A stretch of 64,000 bases of DNA, taken from the NCBI GenBank assembly GCA_029891345.1, contig CM057006.1, forward strand, positions 47,001,556 through 47,065,555, read 5' to 3'. Made by a program: the position numbers and the translations under genes. A model generated the notes under the pieces. It was not told where the DNA came from. It did no database searches and saw only the letters and a list, made by a program, of their open reading frames with translations. Source of the DNA: Dryococelus australis (lineage: Eukaryota; Arthropoda; Insecta; Phasmatodea; Phasmatidae). Of the stretch, positions 10,758 through 22,986 are shown piece by piece; positions within the stretch are counted from its first letter, which is position 1, and each line of letters starts with the position of its first letter.

Positions 10758-13399
10758 GAAATTTTTTTTTTTTAACAATGCAAGGTTCCAGTGACAATCT
10801 CAAATATTTTATTAATGCTAGTAATTTGCAGTTGCACACATATGAATTAACGATGGTGGCTAATTCTAATGGAATAGCTGTAGTTAATATTGCTGAATCA
10901 ACAAAACTTAGGTTTTCATAACCAACCAAATAAACGCGAAGTGAATAAATTATTTTATTATGACGACAAAAACAAGTGTAAACAAATGATTATGTTTATG
11001 TACGTGGGTATGTTTTTTGTTCTGGTTAATGGAACACCTTCGAAAGGGCATCTTAGTTTATTCTTTTAACATATTGCTTAACATCACATGGGATTATTTT
11101 AATAACGCTGCCTGGGCCTTAATTATTATATAGAACTCGAATATGTTTAGTTAACATCATGCAAATTCTTACTATAATGTACAAAATAGATCAGTCCAAT
11201 TATCACTGGCCACCCATTTTACCATTTACCCTTCAGTAAGACGTTAAAACGTTGCATTATCTAACTTAATTCAATGCCATAAATATTTCAGCTAATGTTT
11301 GTATTACAATATATACTGAAGTACTGCTGATATATCACATCCCCATGCATGGAGTTTTCTCAATTACACACGCCTGAATTTTGTTAAACATTGGAAATGT
11401 TAATATTACGTAGCCAATAATTTTGAAGAAGATGTATTATACTTGATATTAGATCAGAAGCATTCAAAGCAAAAATTAGTCAAATGAACATGATGGATTA
11501 TACAACATTTTACGTAGGAAACTAAATTTGCTCGGAAATGCATAATGCAGTATAACAAACGGATGTGGTGTAATTAGGAACAATAAAGACTGTGGTAAAG
11601 GGGAACCCAGAAACAAAAAGAAGTGGCATTCAAATATGCGAATCTGTACCGCAGTATGGATGAAAACGTTTTGTTTGGTCAAACAAGCGAGTGATTCAGC
11701 GCGCAAAGTTAGTTACAAAGTAATTATATAAAATAACTGTAACGTAACATTTTTCACTAGCTGCACCTATTTGTCATAATTAATGTTTGTTTCACACATT
11801 GATCACTGCCGTGCTAATACTCGTAATTTTACCTATGTTTCAGAATGTTTTATTTTTCGTATTTTTTTATTTTTCATGTGGTTAGGATATTTAAACTTAG
11901 ATGTACGAATGCCAATAATTAATGTTTAATTTAAATAGATAGCTAGATTTGCTTTTGTTTGTATTTTAATTAATAACTAATATTTTTGCATTTCTGGTCT
12001 CAACCGTTATTGTGAATGCTTCAGGGAATTTCTTTTGTATTTTTTATTAACTTCTACGAGACCCGTAACTCTATGGAACGGGGATATTGGCCGTTCAGAG
12101 TGTCATTTTCGATCGTTAGTCAGGAAGCCTTGCGACTGGCTAACAGGTTCAAATCATGTACTCCGATTGGCTGGCGAGCTCAGCATAGGGTTACGCCACG
12201 CGGGCCGTTTGAAAGTTCGCTCTCTCTGCCACCAACCTTCAAATGCGCTAGACGTACGGTTAGGGCGCTCATCCTACAGTTGGATGCAGCAGAGGAATTT
12301 AAATTAGAAGTTAGGGTGTTTTAGTTTCCTACAGCTTGCTACGGTTTTTAATTTGTGTTTTGCGTCGAGTTGATAGAGCAAGCACTCCGAATATTTTATT
12401 CCAAGAGTTTAAGGTAGCTAGCTAGACCTGTAACGCCACGTAAAGTAGCACCGCACCCAGACCTGCGACACCTACCTCCGTCCTTTTCCACAAGATACTA
12501 CGCCCTGCCTTCACCTACAACCTGGTATTTAACTGCTAGAACTGTTTTTCATAAAGTTTTTATATTTTATTTTACCTTAGACTTTGCTACGTTACGTCTT
12601 TGGCATAGAGCATTCTACACGACGCCATGTTTGCTAGGCGCCTATATTAGCTTAGGCAAACTTTAACCATCATTTTACCTGAGAGAGAAGTCGAAGTGTT
12701 TTACCTAAACTGAGACAGTCAAGTTACATTATTCTGGAATAAAATTCAAGATATTTTATTTTTGCGAGGAGTACGTTTATTTAAAGTGCTTAGTGAGACT
12801 GTTAAATACGTGTCACGTAAAGGTATTCGAATATGACCGTTAACCATAACGACTTCCTAACGGCAGCTTAGTTTGAACACTTTGGCCATTGCTATTCAGG
12901 GATATTTGATTATTTAAATTATTTTTCCAGCTTAAAAAAGAGAGATATTTTAATTTGAACATTTTTGAATATTTTTGAATAAATCATTTTTAACTGGATT
13001 CGACACGACTGACACCTTTTCTGAGTATACACGTTTTGTCCTATCCCTCATCTACCTACTTTCAGTTGAAAATGATCAAACAAGTGCGTTTGATATGTGC
13101 GTGTAGTTATGTACAATAAGTTTCACAGCTGGTGTGGCAAATAACTGTTTACCTGTAACGAGAGTGAGGTTTGTCGAAGGTGAGTTTCTATACATCTTAC
13201 AAACTGGGTCCTGAACTGAGTATAGCCGAGCAAACATATTTCTTTGGAACAGTATTAATTTCTTTACTCGCTAACTGAATCACAAATATTGCCAACATCA
13301 AACACAATTTAATATTTTGTCATGTGGTGCATAACTTGAAATTCTTGATATCACAACGAGGTGGCCTAGGTTATGTATTTCATGTCACACAACTACGCT
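10758..13399. other. Stretch without recognised gene
   Basis: The 12060-12330 part is richer in CpG and contains CCGATTGGCTGG and two overlapping frames of 90-102 codons, possibly an untranslated or promoter region. No conserved domain or splice-framed exon was identified. The remainder is AT-rich. Confidence 0.4.
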
Positions 13400-13820
13400 A
13401 ACGGCTGTTCACGATAAAGTAAGCACTTTTGAAATTAACCTTTGAAACATGTCGCTGCCCCTGTCTGCATATATTTCAACAACACTAACAGGAATGCGGC
13501 CAATAAAGTTCGTAACAACGGAGGGAAAGTAGTTCTACGTCTTAACGTTGAATTAAAATTGTTAGGTAAACATTTTTGAATACCAAAATAATTTATTTTA
13601 CGTGCTGTTTTTTAAATGCTAATAAGAGTCTGAATTAGCAAACATGTAAAATATTTACTTTCATAATAGCATCATAGTTTCCTTTTAACGACGCATGAAT
13701 AAAGTGATAAGGCCTTTGGCAATGTTAATTTTACGTGCGGTGGAAGAATATACTAAATGCGTACAAATAGATCTTAAGGAGGGCTTTCAAAAGTGCTCAT
13801 TTTAACGTGAACAATCTATA
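13400..13820 (-). mobile_element. MITE-1, long form
   Basis: The left end is ACGGCTGTTCACGATAAAGT and the right end is GTGCTCATTTTAACGTGAAC plus AATCTATA. The interior includes GCCAATAAAGTTCGTAACAA and CGACGCATGAATAAAGTGAT, shared with other long copies in this orientation. Confidence 0.85.
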
Positions 13821-14199
13821 TCAATGCTTCCTTCCTCTTAGATAAAATTTGCTGCTTCAGTCTATATTTACCTGGGCGATGAAATGTGAATTAGTTTGCC
13901 GAACTACGTAAGGCCATTTCCCCGTTAACACATTGGTTTACTTTAAGTCAGTCGTTTACTCAGTAAATTTACAACAGGAAACAAGACGATAAGCGCTTCC
14001 GGGCATCCAACCGCGACGCCAAAGATCCACTTCCATGGCCGTTAAAAACCAAACTCTTTAACCACTCAAAGTTCTGAATGCTGAAACACTAATGCCACAC
14101 AATTAAATATTTTCGTTTGAGAACTATTTCAGCAATGCCGATCTTGTCTTCCAGAACCGCTTACAAACAACGAAGAATAGGTATGTATGTATCACTCCT

Positions 14200-14437
14200 C
14201 TAGGCTGTTCACGGTAAAGTGAGCACTTTTGAGGCCCTAGTTAATTATTTATTTTAACTATTTTTTTCTCCTTTAACTACATTTTAGATAAATATTGCCG
14301 TGTAAGCAATACACACAGCGTGTAGATTCCACCACACTAGGAAGTTGCGTCTAGGGCTACAATAAAATATATTTATTGACTTTTACTCAAAATGAGAGGG
14401 CTTTCAAAAGTGCTCACTTTACCGTAAATAGCCTATA
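14200..14437 (+). mobile_element. MITE-1, short form
   Basis: The ends CTAGGCTGTTCACGGTAAAG and GTGCTCACTTTACCGTAAAT plus AGCCTATA bound about 240 bp. The interior carries ATAAATATTGCCGTG and ACAATAAAATATATTTATTG, shared with copies at 39939 and 54769 but not with the long form. It keeps the same termini with a different core. Confidence 0.85.
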
Positions 14438-15022
14438 GGTGTATGTCGTTCGCTTCTGAAAAATGACAGCCGCAAACTTGTTGGTTACTTCAGATTAGCG
14501 CGACAATGCAAAGTAAAGTTGAAGTTTTTTTTTTTCTCCAAATATTTGCGAAATTTATATTGATTTCCATAGTGTAATTATTCCCTAATTCTCTACATCC
14601 GAAAGCAGTTTTAACGAAAATCGAGGGAGTCCTGAATTCTCATCTATAAAATAAATAAAATGCACACGCAAATACAATTCTGCTGGCACAATAGAACAAG
14701 CATACGAGATTAAATATATGTAATATAAGTACCTGAAAATTGCTATTAATTTTAATGCACTGCCGTGTGGCAGTGCATTTAAAAAGCAGTAAAAAAAATT
14801 GCGCTGTCGACGTTATTTTAATTTGTCATATTTGTACACTACTTCAATGAAATTCAGCTTTATGGATTACGATCAAAATTATGGCTTTTTTTTTTTTTTG
14901 CTTCATCATCAATTCGTTTTAAGTAGTGGTCTTTAGGAGCATCTTACACTCTGACACTGCACTGTGATTAGCCATGTACAAAAGCTGGAATGGAACATGC
15001 GACAGAATATACGCACGTCCTA

Positions 15023-15247
15023 CTATTGGCTATTTATGGTAAAGTGAGCACTTTTGAAAGCACTTTCATTTGGAATAATACTCAATGAATATACTATATT
15101 TTATCTTAAGACATTAATTTCCGAGTGCGCTGGAATATACACACTGTGTATATTTATTCAGAAAGGTAGTTAAAGGATTAAAAAAACGGCTGAAAGGGGG
15201 AAAAAAACTACGGCCTCAGAAGTGCTCGCTTCACCGTGAACAGCCTA
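15023..15247 (-). mobile_element. MITE-1, short form
   Basis: The ends ATTGGCTATTTATGGTAAAG and GTGCTCGCTTCACCGTGAAC plus AGCCTATG flank a core with GAATAATACTCAATGAATAT. The same core occurs at 53581, where it is disrupted by a nested MITE-2. Confidence 0.8.
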
Positions 15248-17559
15248 TGCCAAACGTGGTATGAAAACCAACATTCCACCATACAAGGTGACAGTGCATT
15301 ATGACTGCCACACTAGCTGGTGTTGCTGCTATGAAAGAACTTGCACAAGCTAGTACAGAGTCTGGTAGCGTGTAGCATATAGAGAACAATGTGTTACGGG
15401 AACGATGATAAAGGTGCGCTTATCAAGTGCATATAAAAATTAAGATTTTATGTCGACACTTTCATGCGTAACCATTACCTCTAATAGAGCAAATGTAGTA
15501 CATGGCATTTCATTTCCACATCATTTGAAAAAAATTTCACAAATAAAAGTAATTGTTAAGGTAGCTTAAGGGGAAATGTTTTCAAACCGTATCTATATGA
15601 ATTTTCAATCCCCAACCGCGATGCCATTTAGATGCGGTCGGTTACTTCAAGACGTTGTTTCTTTTTATTGGCTAAATTTTCTACCAAGGCCACCTCTACG
15701 CGACCTTGTAGGCCTAACTCCTGGGCGTAAATGTCAAAGCACTACCGGGAAGGCATCTTTAAAAATAGTCCATATTTATAAACAAACATAAAAGAGGATG
15801 AACAACAGTGTTTCAAAAATGGGACATTAAAATCACTTTCGAGTTACAAAAGCTTTGTTCGAAATACAATCCTCAACCTAAGTAAACCACAAAGTCTAGA
15901 TAAATACTTCAAACGGTTAAAATGTGTTCTCATTTGTGAGCGGATTTCGCTGTGCAGGGTAATACGGATTCACTATATTTTTCAATACACGATTTCTGCC
16001 GTTACTGCTATTAGAGACGTTTCGTCGTACGCACTGTTGTCAAATATCCTAAAACTTTGAAACTGTAATTTTGGGACAAATAATAGTTTATGATTATATA
16101 ACATTCAAAAGCATAGTCGGACGAGATTCATTTCACACCCCCACAATCAATTCCAACGTTTAAGAGGGGAGGGGCAGGACATTGTACACTTTGGCGTAGA
16201 GTGAGTTGCATACCGTATCTCGTCTTGACTCAAGCAACGGTTAAAAAACACTGCAACTTTCATTATGAAAAAGTTCATATTTCTGGACACCATTGGGAAC
16301 GCGTACATTCGTAAACTAACCAGGGTTTCGAAAGCGAGAATTTTTTCATATCTGCCGCGTGAACGTTGACAAAATTATACATCGAAAAGGTACACACGCA
16401 CGCGCACGCACGCGCACGCACGCACGCGCACGCACGCACACACAGAGCAGCGAACTGAACAGAGAATACTGTCTGTAAAAACCTAAAGAAAGAGTTTTAA
16501 TTATACTTTAGTTGGTTACTCGTTTTTACGAGTAACAGTTACAAAAATGCAGTGAACTATCGAAAGTGAAACAAGCCAAACTAACTGTACTGGTCACAGC
16601 GATGGAGGAAACCGAATTAATTTTCACGTGGTTTTGAAAACGCATGTATGCGAAAACTGTTCTGGATTGTGGGTAACCGGGGTGGGGGAAGAGACGGAGA
16701 TATTTTCTAAGAGAGCTACAACTGAAACAAATGGAAAGGATATATATATATAATCAGAAATATTCAAGTGGTTACAATTATATTCTATAGTTTAAGCATA
16801 TGAGATTTTTTTCATTGTGATATCAAATGACAGTCTGAAAAAAAAAGTATGACAACGGAAGGAAATTACTTTTAAAAAAAGAATGAAACATGTAATAGGC
16901 TTTTCAAATTTATATATTTCTATATTTCTTCGTAGAAATCTCAAACCGTACAGAAGTAATGCGTTAGATGGTAGCTCAAAGTATTTGTTCATGCTATTAA
17001 AACGCTGTAAAGAAAATTTCTTGGAAGTTTTCTACACACTTGTTACAATAAAATTTAGAACCAGAAATAGCCAAAAGCTAAACCCTAACCTCACATCAAC
17101 CAAATGGCGATTTTCTACATGCCATTCTCGTGAATTAAATTAACACTTCACCTAAAACCAAAAATAACTTCCCGATACTTGTTAGTCAAGATTTTTAAGT
17201 TACATTCTCATATTCCAGCAAAAAAAAAGTTGGAACATTACTTTCATATGATTTGGCCTTTTTATCGGGTTATCGATATGTCACGAAACTATACAAACTA
17301 TAAAAAATGTTTGGCTGTTGAACAGCCTCAACCCTATAGTCTCGAGCTCAGGTGTTGCAATTGTTTAATTTTATTATGTGCGCTGTACTTGCGTCCAGTG
17401 TGCTTGTCGCAACCAATAAACGACGTGCAGCATGTTAGTTGGTGTAGTTCGGTTCGAAAAACGAAATAAGTGAGGACGGTTTCCTGTAATCGAACTCTGC
17501 CAATCCTCCACAGCTGAATTAAACTCCTGGAACTGGACTCGAATAGATCTCCAACTGGA
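15248..17559. other. Stretch without recognised gene
   Basis: It holds AT-rich sequence with short frames at 15576-15791 and 16792-17469 that I cannot place, a (TA)n run near 16740-16752, and a CACGCA microsatellite listed separately. Confidence 0.45.
16391..16444. repeat. CACG/CACA microsatellite
   Basis: An interrupted run of CACACG, CGCACG and CACA units extends for about 54 bp. Its alternating purine-pyrimidine pattern is compatible with Z-DNA. Confidence 0.9.
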
Positions 17560-18118
17560 ATCGGACTCGGAAGGCTCTTCGCAGCGGGTTGGTACACCTG
17601 GAGTAGAATTCGGAAGGCTCTCCACAGCCGGATGGTCCACCTGGAGTAGAACACGGAAGGCTCTCCACAGTGGGCTGGTCCCACCTGGAGTAGAACTCGG
17701 AAGGCACCCCAGAGCGGGCTGGTCGACCTAGAGAAGAACTCGGAAGGCTCTCCACAGCGGGTTGTCCACCTACTCGGAAAGCTGTTCACAGCGGGTTGGT
17801 CCCACCTGGAGTAGAACACGGAAGGCACTCCACAGTGGGCTGGTCCCACCTGGAGTAGAACTCGGAAGGCACCCCAGAGCGGGCTGGTCGACCTAGAGTA
17901 GAACTCGGAAGGCTCTCCACAGCGGGTTGTCCACCTACTCGGAAAGCTGTTCACAGCGGGTTGGTCCCACCTGGAGTAGAACTCGGTAGGCTCTCCACAG
18001 CTGGTTGGTATACCTGGAGTACAACTCTCGGAAGGCTCTCCACAGCTGGTTGGTATACCTGGAGTACAACTCTCGGAAGGCTTTCCACAGCTGGTTGGTC
18101 CACCTGGTGTAGAACTCG
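17560..18118. repeat. GC-rich minisatellite with 43-45-bp units and a 165-bp higher-order period
   Basis: The unit is approximately GAACTCGGAAGGCTCTCCAC + AGCGGGTTGGTCCCACCTGG + AGTA. Spacing between successive CGG anchors is 43, 43, 44, 43, 34, 44, 44, 43, 34, 44, 45 and 45. The series 44-43-34-44 repeats exactly, so CGG anchors at 17654, 17698, 17741, 17775 and 17819 recur 165 bp later. The short 34-bp unit lacks the CCTGGAGTAGAA portion. Units are not a multiple of three, so the long frames on the minus strand are by-products. Confidence 0.95.
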
Positions 18119-20736
18119 AGATACTCCTTAGCCGATGACGTATTCAGTATCCGTAGGAAATCGAAGGTAGCAAAGACTTGTTTTCCGAAGTCGAAATCAA
18201 ATATCTCCATAATTGTATTCAATATTGTCATATTGAAACTCTTGTTATATTTCATTTCAACTTGTATGTGCATTGTGGATTCATATTTAAATAAAATTAC
18301 TAATTAATTTTTAATCGAATCATTGCCAATGACCTGACCCAGTCCTAGCTGGAGTTCAAAACTTTCCTTCTTCCCCGTCTGTTAGTTTCCAAATAAAACC
18401 TTCTGGAATAAATTAACAATGAGACATAAAGAAACTTCAACCAATCAGATTTCTCACAAGGAAGGTGCTCTAAACATCGGCAACTGATTTCGTGTTGTGT
18501 ACAGTGCCGAACATAACCTCCATCTGCAACATGTCCTCGATCGTGGTCATGGGACAAAACGTGTTAAGAGTACTAAGTAGGCCTACTAAAATATTTCTGT
18601 GAAATAATAGTTTGCGCGTATAGGCATCTCTCAGTAAATAAATGTGCTAAGAAAATTTAAAAACCAATACACTCATATTAAGTATAGTCAAAGAAAAAAA
18701 TGGGGTGTGGCTGTGTTGGTGACACGGCCGTTTGTTTTGCGTGAATACGTGTTCGTTGACGCGCTTGGAAGCCTTGATGTTTATTTTACGATCCCGGCAC
18801 CGCTTCACTCGATCATATGGGGTTGTATGGGTATCACTGGATTGTTTTTGAGATCCTCTTTCTAATCGTATACGATTTCTGTATTTCGACTTGCTTTTTG
18901 ACGAGTAGGTAGGCCGACATTGTGTTAAGTTTTCTTCATTTTTTACATTATAATCATACAATTTCACCCTAATCACGCCACATAGATGATTTACACATGC
19001 AATCGGTTGGTCTTGGCGAGAGCTGTCAATTGAAACTTAAACGAGTATCGTAGCTACTCCTAGTCGAAAGTTATACTATCGCGGAAGTTATGAGAAATCA
19101 TACGGGAATCACCTCGCTTGTGTGGCCGAATAAATGCGCCCAGATGCTAAACGCACAGATTTGAATCATCTCAAATGTACGGGTTTGGAGGCCTTCCAGA
19201 GATGGTTACCACAAGTTTGTGTTTTGTGAGCATAACGCATGTCATCCGACAGTCTTTATTCATTTCAACGGCTATATTAATATTATTATTATTATTTTTT
19301 AATAACTCACTGCGCGAATACTGGTCAACTCTGTGACTGGAAATAATCGGGCACAACTTCTTTAATACCTGTGATAATTTCACCGTGATTGTTATGCGTT
19401 CTTGTAATTGTGTTGCGTCGGAATATGCATTGCAGAAAAAGTTACTGGCAACGGCACATTCCGATAACAGCATGTTCCAAAAAAAAATATTAAATCATAT
19501 CTCCTAACAAAAACGAGACGCCTTGGCAATTACGACCAAATGATGTGTGGCTGAAATGTAACGCGTTTGGGTGCTCGCAGAGGCTTTCATACGCTAATAT
19601 TCAAGACACAACTCTCCGTTTGCTCTTACTTTGTATGAGCATAACGATTTTACCCAAACAGATTGACCAAATAATAAAATGTACAGTAAGAGTGTAAACT
19701 CGCCTTTTCAAGGATACGTATGTACACGGACATTTTTCTGTAGTCAATCACTTTCACCGTATCAACAAAAATAATTTAGTTTGGTAAAAGGAAGATCTGT
19801 ACGCTATGTGTGATGTAATATTAGAGCACTTGCTGATACATGACAATAAAAAAATTAAACCCGTAGGTTAAACAAAAAAACTATAAAAAATACACGTTTA
19901 TGTAGAGTTTCAGATGGTCATGCTAGTAAACCACACAGGTTGAAAGGTTTTTTCATTCCTATAAATCAACGTCTGCAATAAATGACATCACGCATAATCT
20001 GCATCGCCATAAGTATACGTCAGTGCAAATCATACATAGAGTACAGTTTCAGGAACTTTTAATGCGTACAATAAGTTGTTAATAAATTTAAATTTGTAGT
20101 TCATTTTTTAACTCGCTGAATTAACACGCAAACATCGTTAATATGATTTACCATTGCGATGAAATATAGTTGCTAAAAAGAACGTAGAAGTTCAACTATT
20201 CCAATTAAACCAATTTCAAAGATTTCGAATAATTCTATTTCAATTTCAATGTGAGAGTTAATCACTTTTCTTTATTCTCTCCGCACGTGACCGAGCACCA
20301 GTATATACACTGGCAGTACACTTAAGTTAGTTAAGAGAACTTTAGATAACACTTAGCTCCTCCTTTCTGATCAGTTCTTTTGTATCACTTTGTTATGTGT
20401 AAAATTTACATCGCCATTGACTTAAGCCCTTGTGGAGATCAAGGCGACATTGAAAAACCTGTTAAAATCACAAATACCGGTATATTACAATTACGATAAT
20501 TCTTGTAGTAGACACTAATATTTAAAGCACTATAAATCTAATAACATAAACTACTCTCAATAACCAATCAATCGATTTAAAATCGCAGTTTTAACGAACA
20601 ATCGATACAGTGAATTTTTTTTTAATAATTCGTTACCCAATTTACTTTAGGCGCAAGTTCAGGTTTTACACTAGAAAATAGGGCGAAATAGAACTGACGT
20701 TACAAATTTACAAACCTGGCAGAACACTTTTCTTAA
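18119..20736. other. Stretch without recognised gene
   Basis: It contains short unplaced frames (18345-18976, 19171-19473). A segment near 18590-18650 (AATAGTTTGCGCGTATAGGC) is related to 23115-23160, indicating another dispersed repeat. No conserved coding sequence was seen. Confidence 0.4.
19093..19215 (+). repeat. Dispersed repeat D, copy 1
   Basis: TTTGAATCATCTCAAATGTA and GTTTGGAGGCCTTCCAGAGA recur with changes at 24979-25030. It is a fragment only. Confidence 0.6.
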
Positions 20737-21144
20737 AGGCTAGCACTGTCTTCCGACAACTTTTCTGAAACCCTGCTCAGCTCTATTTTCAGGCTCTTCC
20801 TCCGCTTCATGCAAACAGAACTTATGGAAATCTGGAAAGTTACACCAGACGGACAACGAGCAGCATTCGTGCGCACTCAATTATGTCATATTTTGCATAA
20901 GAACTATTCCTCATTAGGCGTTACCCAACATAACTATTTTCTTCCTGTTTTATTCACATTGATAAAATTATAAACGTAATATTATAATTTGTACATAGAA
21001 AATAAGCAGACGTTCAATTAAACCAAATATGAGTTCAATTTATAGGCTTGTGATACATGGCATATTTACGAAACAAACACGTCATACATGGGGAGAATTT
21101 TCGAAGGTTTGATTCAAAAAGTATAAAGGTACCGCGAATAGACT

Positions 21145-21150
<6 letters not shown>
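20737..21150 (-). mobile_element. MITE-2
   Basis: The left part has CAACTTTTCTGAAACCCTGC and TTCCTCCGCTTCATGCAAAC. The right end has GGTTTGATTCAAAAAGTATA and ACCGCGAATAGACTGTGATA. These blocks and the interior AACACGTCATACATGGGGAG recur in other MITE-2 copies. The right terminus runs straight into a (TA)n microsatellite. Confidence 0.7.

Positions 21151-21202
<52 letters not shown>
21149..21202. repeat. (TA)n microsatellite
   Basis: About 26 uninterrupted TA units directly adjoin the end of a MITE-2 copy. Expansion from the TATA-rich terminus is plausible. Confidence 0.95.
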
Positions 21203-21204
<2 letters not shown>

Positions 21205-21713
21205 CGGCGTGTGGTGAACTGTTGCAAGGTAAGCTGGCGTTAGCTCTGTGCTGTACTCTGTTCCTTGCTAGTTTACGTTTCCACCACTGAAACGTAGCTC
21301 GGCAGCCGACGTCACAGAACGCGTGTAATGGGCAGAGACCTAAAGAATTCGCGGATTCATTTTGGGACAATCTAGAGTTCAAAACACGTGCGTTTACGTA
21401 AAGTTATCCATTGGCCCACTCAATGCTTGACACCTTCTGGAGAACGGTGTCCAATTGTCGTCTTACACTATGACAGCAGACGATCAATGCGCAGTTGATT
21501 TCGGCATATCTGTACGTAACTCTGTAGAGTCTAGCCTGCAGGTCATTGACTTCACGAATTTTTCAGGTCTCTAGTAATGGGTCCCTTGCTGCTCGCTTGT
21601 GAATGGTCGGAACCCATTCAGTTTCCCTAGGCGGCGCGGTGGTTACTGGCTCCTGCTGCGTGCAAGCACCAGCTCACCTTGCAACAACTTCACCACACGC
21701 CACTGGCACTATA

Positions 21714-22060
21714 CAGGATGATTCTCAATTAGGCCGACAAACTTCGGGAGGTGATTCTTAATGAAAAAGTAAAAAGGAAAACATATGTGGCACTTTATAC
21801 TTACACCAAATATGAAGGGCGGCAAAAAAAAAACCGCATTTGTGCAAAATATAGGCTCTTACGTTGAAGGTCCCGATAACATACAATAATGTTCCGAGAG
21901 TTGTCATTGAATTTTACTTCGTTGCCGAATTTTGCACAAATACGGTTTAAAACCTCCCTTAATATTCGGTTTAGGTATGAAGTGTCACATATGTTTTCTT
22001 TTTACTTTTTCATGAAGAATCGCTTCCCGAAGTTTGTCGGTCTAATTACGAATCATCCTG
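21714..22060. mobile_element. Hairpin MITE (CAGGATGATTC ends)
   Basis: The left arm CAGGATGATTCTCAATTAGG pairs with the reverse complement of the right arm, CAGGATGATTCGTAATTAGA. The pairing continues for about 140 bp through AAACTTCGGGA, ATGAAAAAGTAAAAAG, CATATGTG and TTTGTGCAAAAT. It is flanked by TATA on both sides (21710-21713 and 22061-22064). It is 347 bp and non-coding, and ends about 20 bp from the exon at 22082, so it lies in that gene's downstream intron. Confidence 0.9.
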
Positions 22061-22081
22061 TATAGAGCGTAAGACACTCAC

Positions 22082-22245
22082 GTCGACGGGCAGGGGGCTG
22101 GTGATCCTGTCGGTGGAGCGGGCGGGCGCCGAGTGGTGGTGCTGCAGCGGGCGCGAGTGCAGGCTGGGGGACGTCATCGCGGCGCTAACGGGCCGCGGCG
22201 ACAAGCTCGGCCTCTGCTGAACCGACAGAACCACCTGCGACGAGG
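22082..22245 (-). CDS. Internal coding exon of an unidentified host gene
   Basis: On the minus strand a pyrimidine/G-rich tract ends in TTGTTTGTTGTTGCAG. A GC-rich open frame follows and ends GTCGAC before a canonical GTGAGT donor. Two acceptors are possible: one giving 164 bp (from 22245) and a second CAG 11 bp further on, giving 153 bp or exactly 51 codons (22082-22234). The frame is rich in Ser, Pro, His, Gln and Arg (for example SLHSRPLQHHHSAPARSTDR), with G/C in most third positions, unlike everything around it. It looks like a low-complexity, disordered segment of a regulatory protein. I do not recognise the gene. Neighbouring exons were not found, so the flanking introns must be large. 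Confidence 0.6.
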
Positions 22246-22629
22246 CTGCAACAACAAACAACAACACCTTCACACTCTACTGCGTACATCAACAACAAAG
22301 ACATTACAGATTTGATCAGTGCTCGGCCATTGACCATAACTCAACTCCGAATTATTAACTTTAATTTTAAAAATATAAAAAACATATCTACCTTTTATGA
22401 AAATAATATTTAAGATATATAAACTACAATACTTTTTTATATAATTAAAATGATTGAAAAACCACTGTCAAGAGAATATTACTACAGAGGGTATTGGGAT
22501 GATGACTGATAGGTTAACATATAAATGGGATACTATCGTTTGTATGGGCATCTAACGGGTCCTGAACTCTGATGATGTGAGTTCAGTTCTACTGCATACA
22601 TTACACAGCAAGTCTACATCACTGGAGAA

Positions 22630-22735
22630 CTACAACCAACTCGTAGTTACTTCCAACTTTTCCGAAGGCCTGGTCAAGTTCCTCCGCTTCGTGCAAACAA
22701 AGCTTAACCACGTCTAGAAAGACTGGAGAGTGGAG
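22630..22735 (+). repeat. MITE-2 left-end fragment
   Basis: TAGTTACTTCCAACTTTTCC, CTCCGCTTCGTGCAAACAAA and GCTTAACCACGTCTAGAAAG match the left part of MITE-2. It is cut off where the SINE at 22736 begins. Confidence 0.7.
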
Positions 22736-22979
22736 AGATTTGGGCGGCTCTAAATCGCGAGGTCTTGAGAGCCGACGAGGGTGAAGCGAGGTGAGTACGG
22801 AGCAGCGCCTGAATGAAAGGGTGGGGGAAACGGGAGATCCCCGAGAATATCCGCCGACCAGAGGCATCGTCCGGCACGATTCCCACATGCGGAAGTCCGG
22901 GAGCTACCCCGCCGGAAATCGAACCCAGTTCGCCTAGGTGGGTGGCGAGTAGTCTGGCCGCTTCCCCACCGCGGCCCCA
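22736..22979 (-). mobile_element. tRNA-derived SINE
   Basis: Read on the minus strand, a tRNA-like head (box A region GTGGGGAAGCGGCCAGACTA, box B GGTTCGATTTCCGG) is followed by a body with TGGGAATCGTGCCGGACGAT and a tail with CTCAAGACCTCGCG. Copies occur at 40676, 44800-45060 and 50530, with fragments at 42906 and 46606. No coding capacity is expected. It is transcribed by RNA polymerase III and dependent on a LINE. Confidence 0.85.
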
Positions 22980-22986
22980 GTATCTG

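Noticed and set aside
17334-17954. 206-codon minus-strand frame with repeated Trp/Cys/Gly-rich units
   Set aside because: It lies in the minisatellite. Unit lengths of 43-45 bp are not multiples of three and more than one frame stays open, so it reflects low stop density in a GC-rich array, not a repeat protein.
17560-18118. Possible CRISPR-like array of regular repeats
   Set aside because: Repeats are contiguous without unique spacers, and the sequence is eukaryotic; this is a minisatellite.
22898-22979. tRNA gene on the minus strand, and similar hits at 40819, 45000 and 50700
   Set aside because: Box A and box B are present, but each is attached to the same SINE body and repeated at several sites, so these are tRNA-derived SINE heads.
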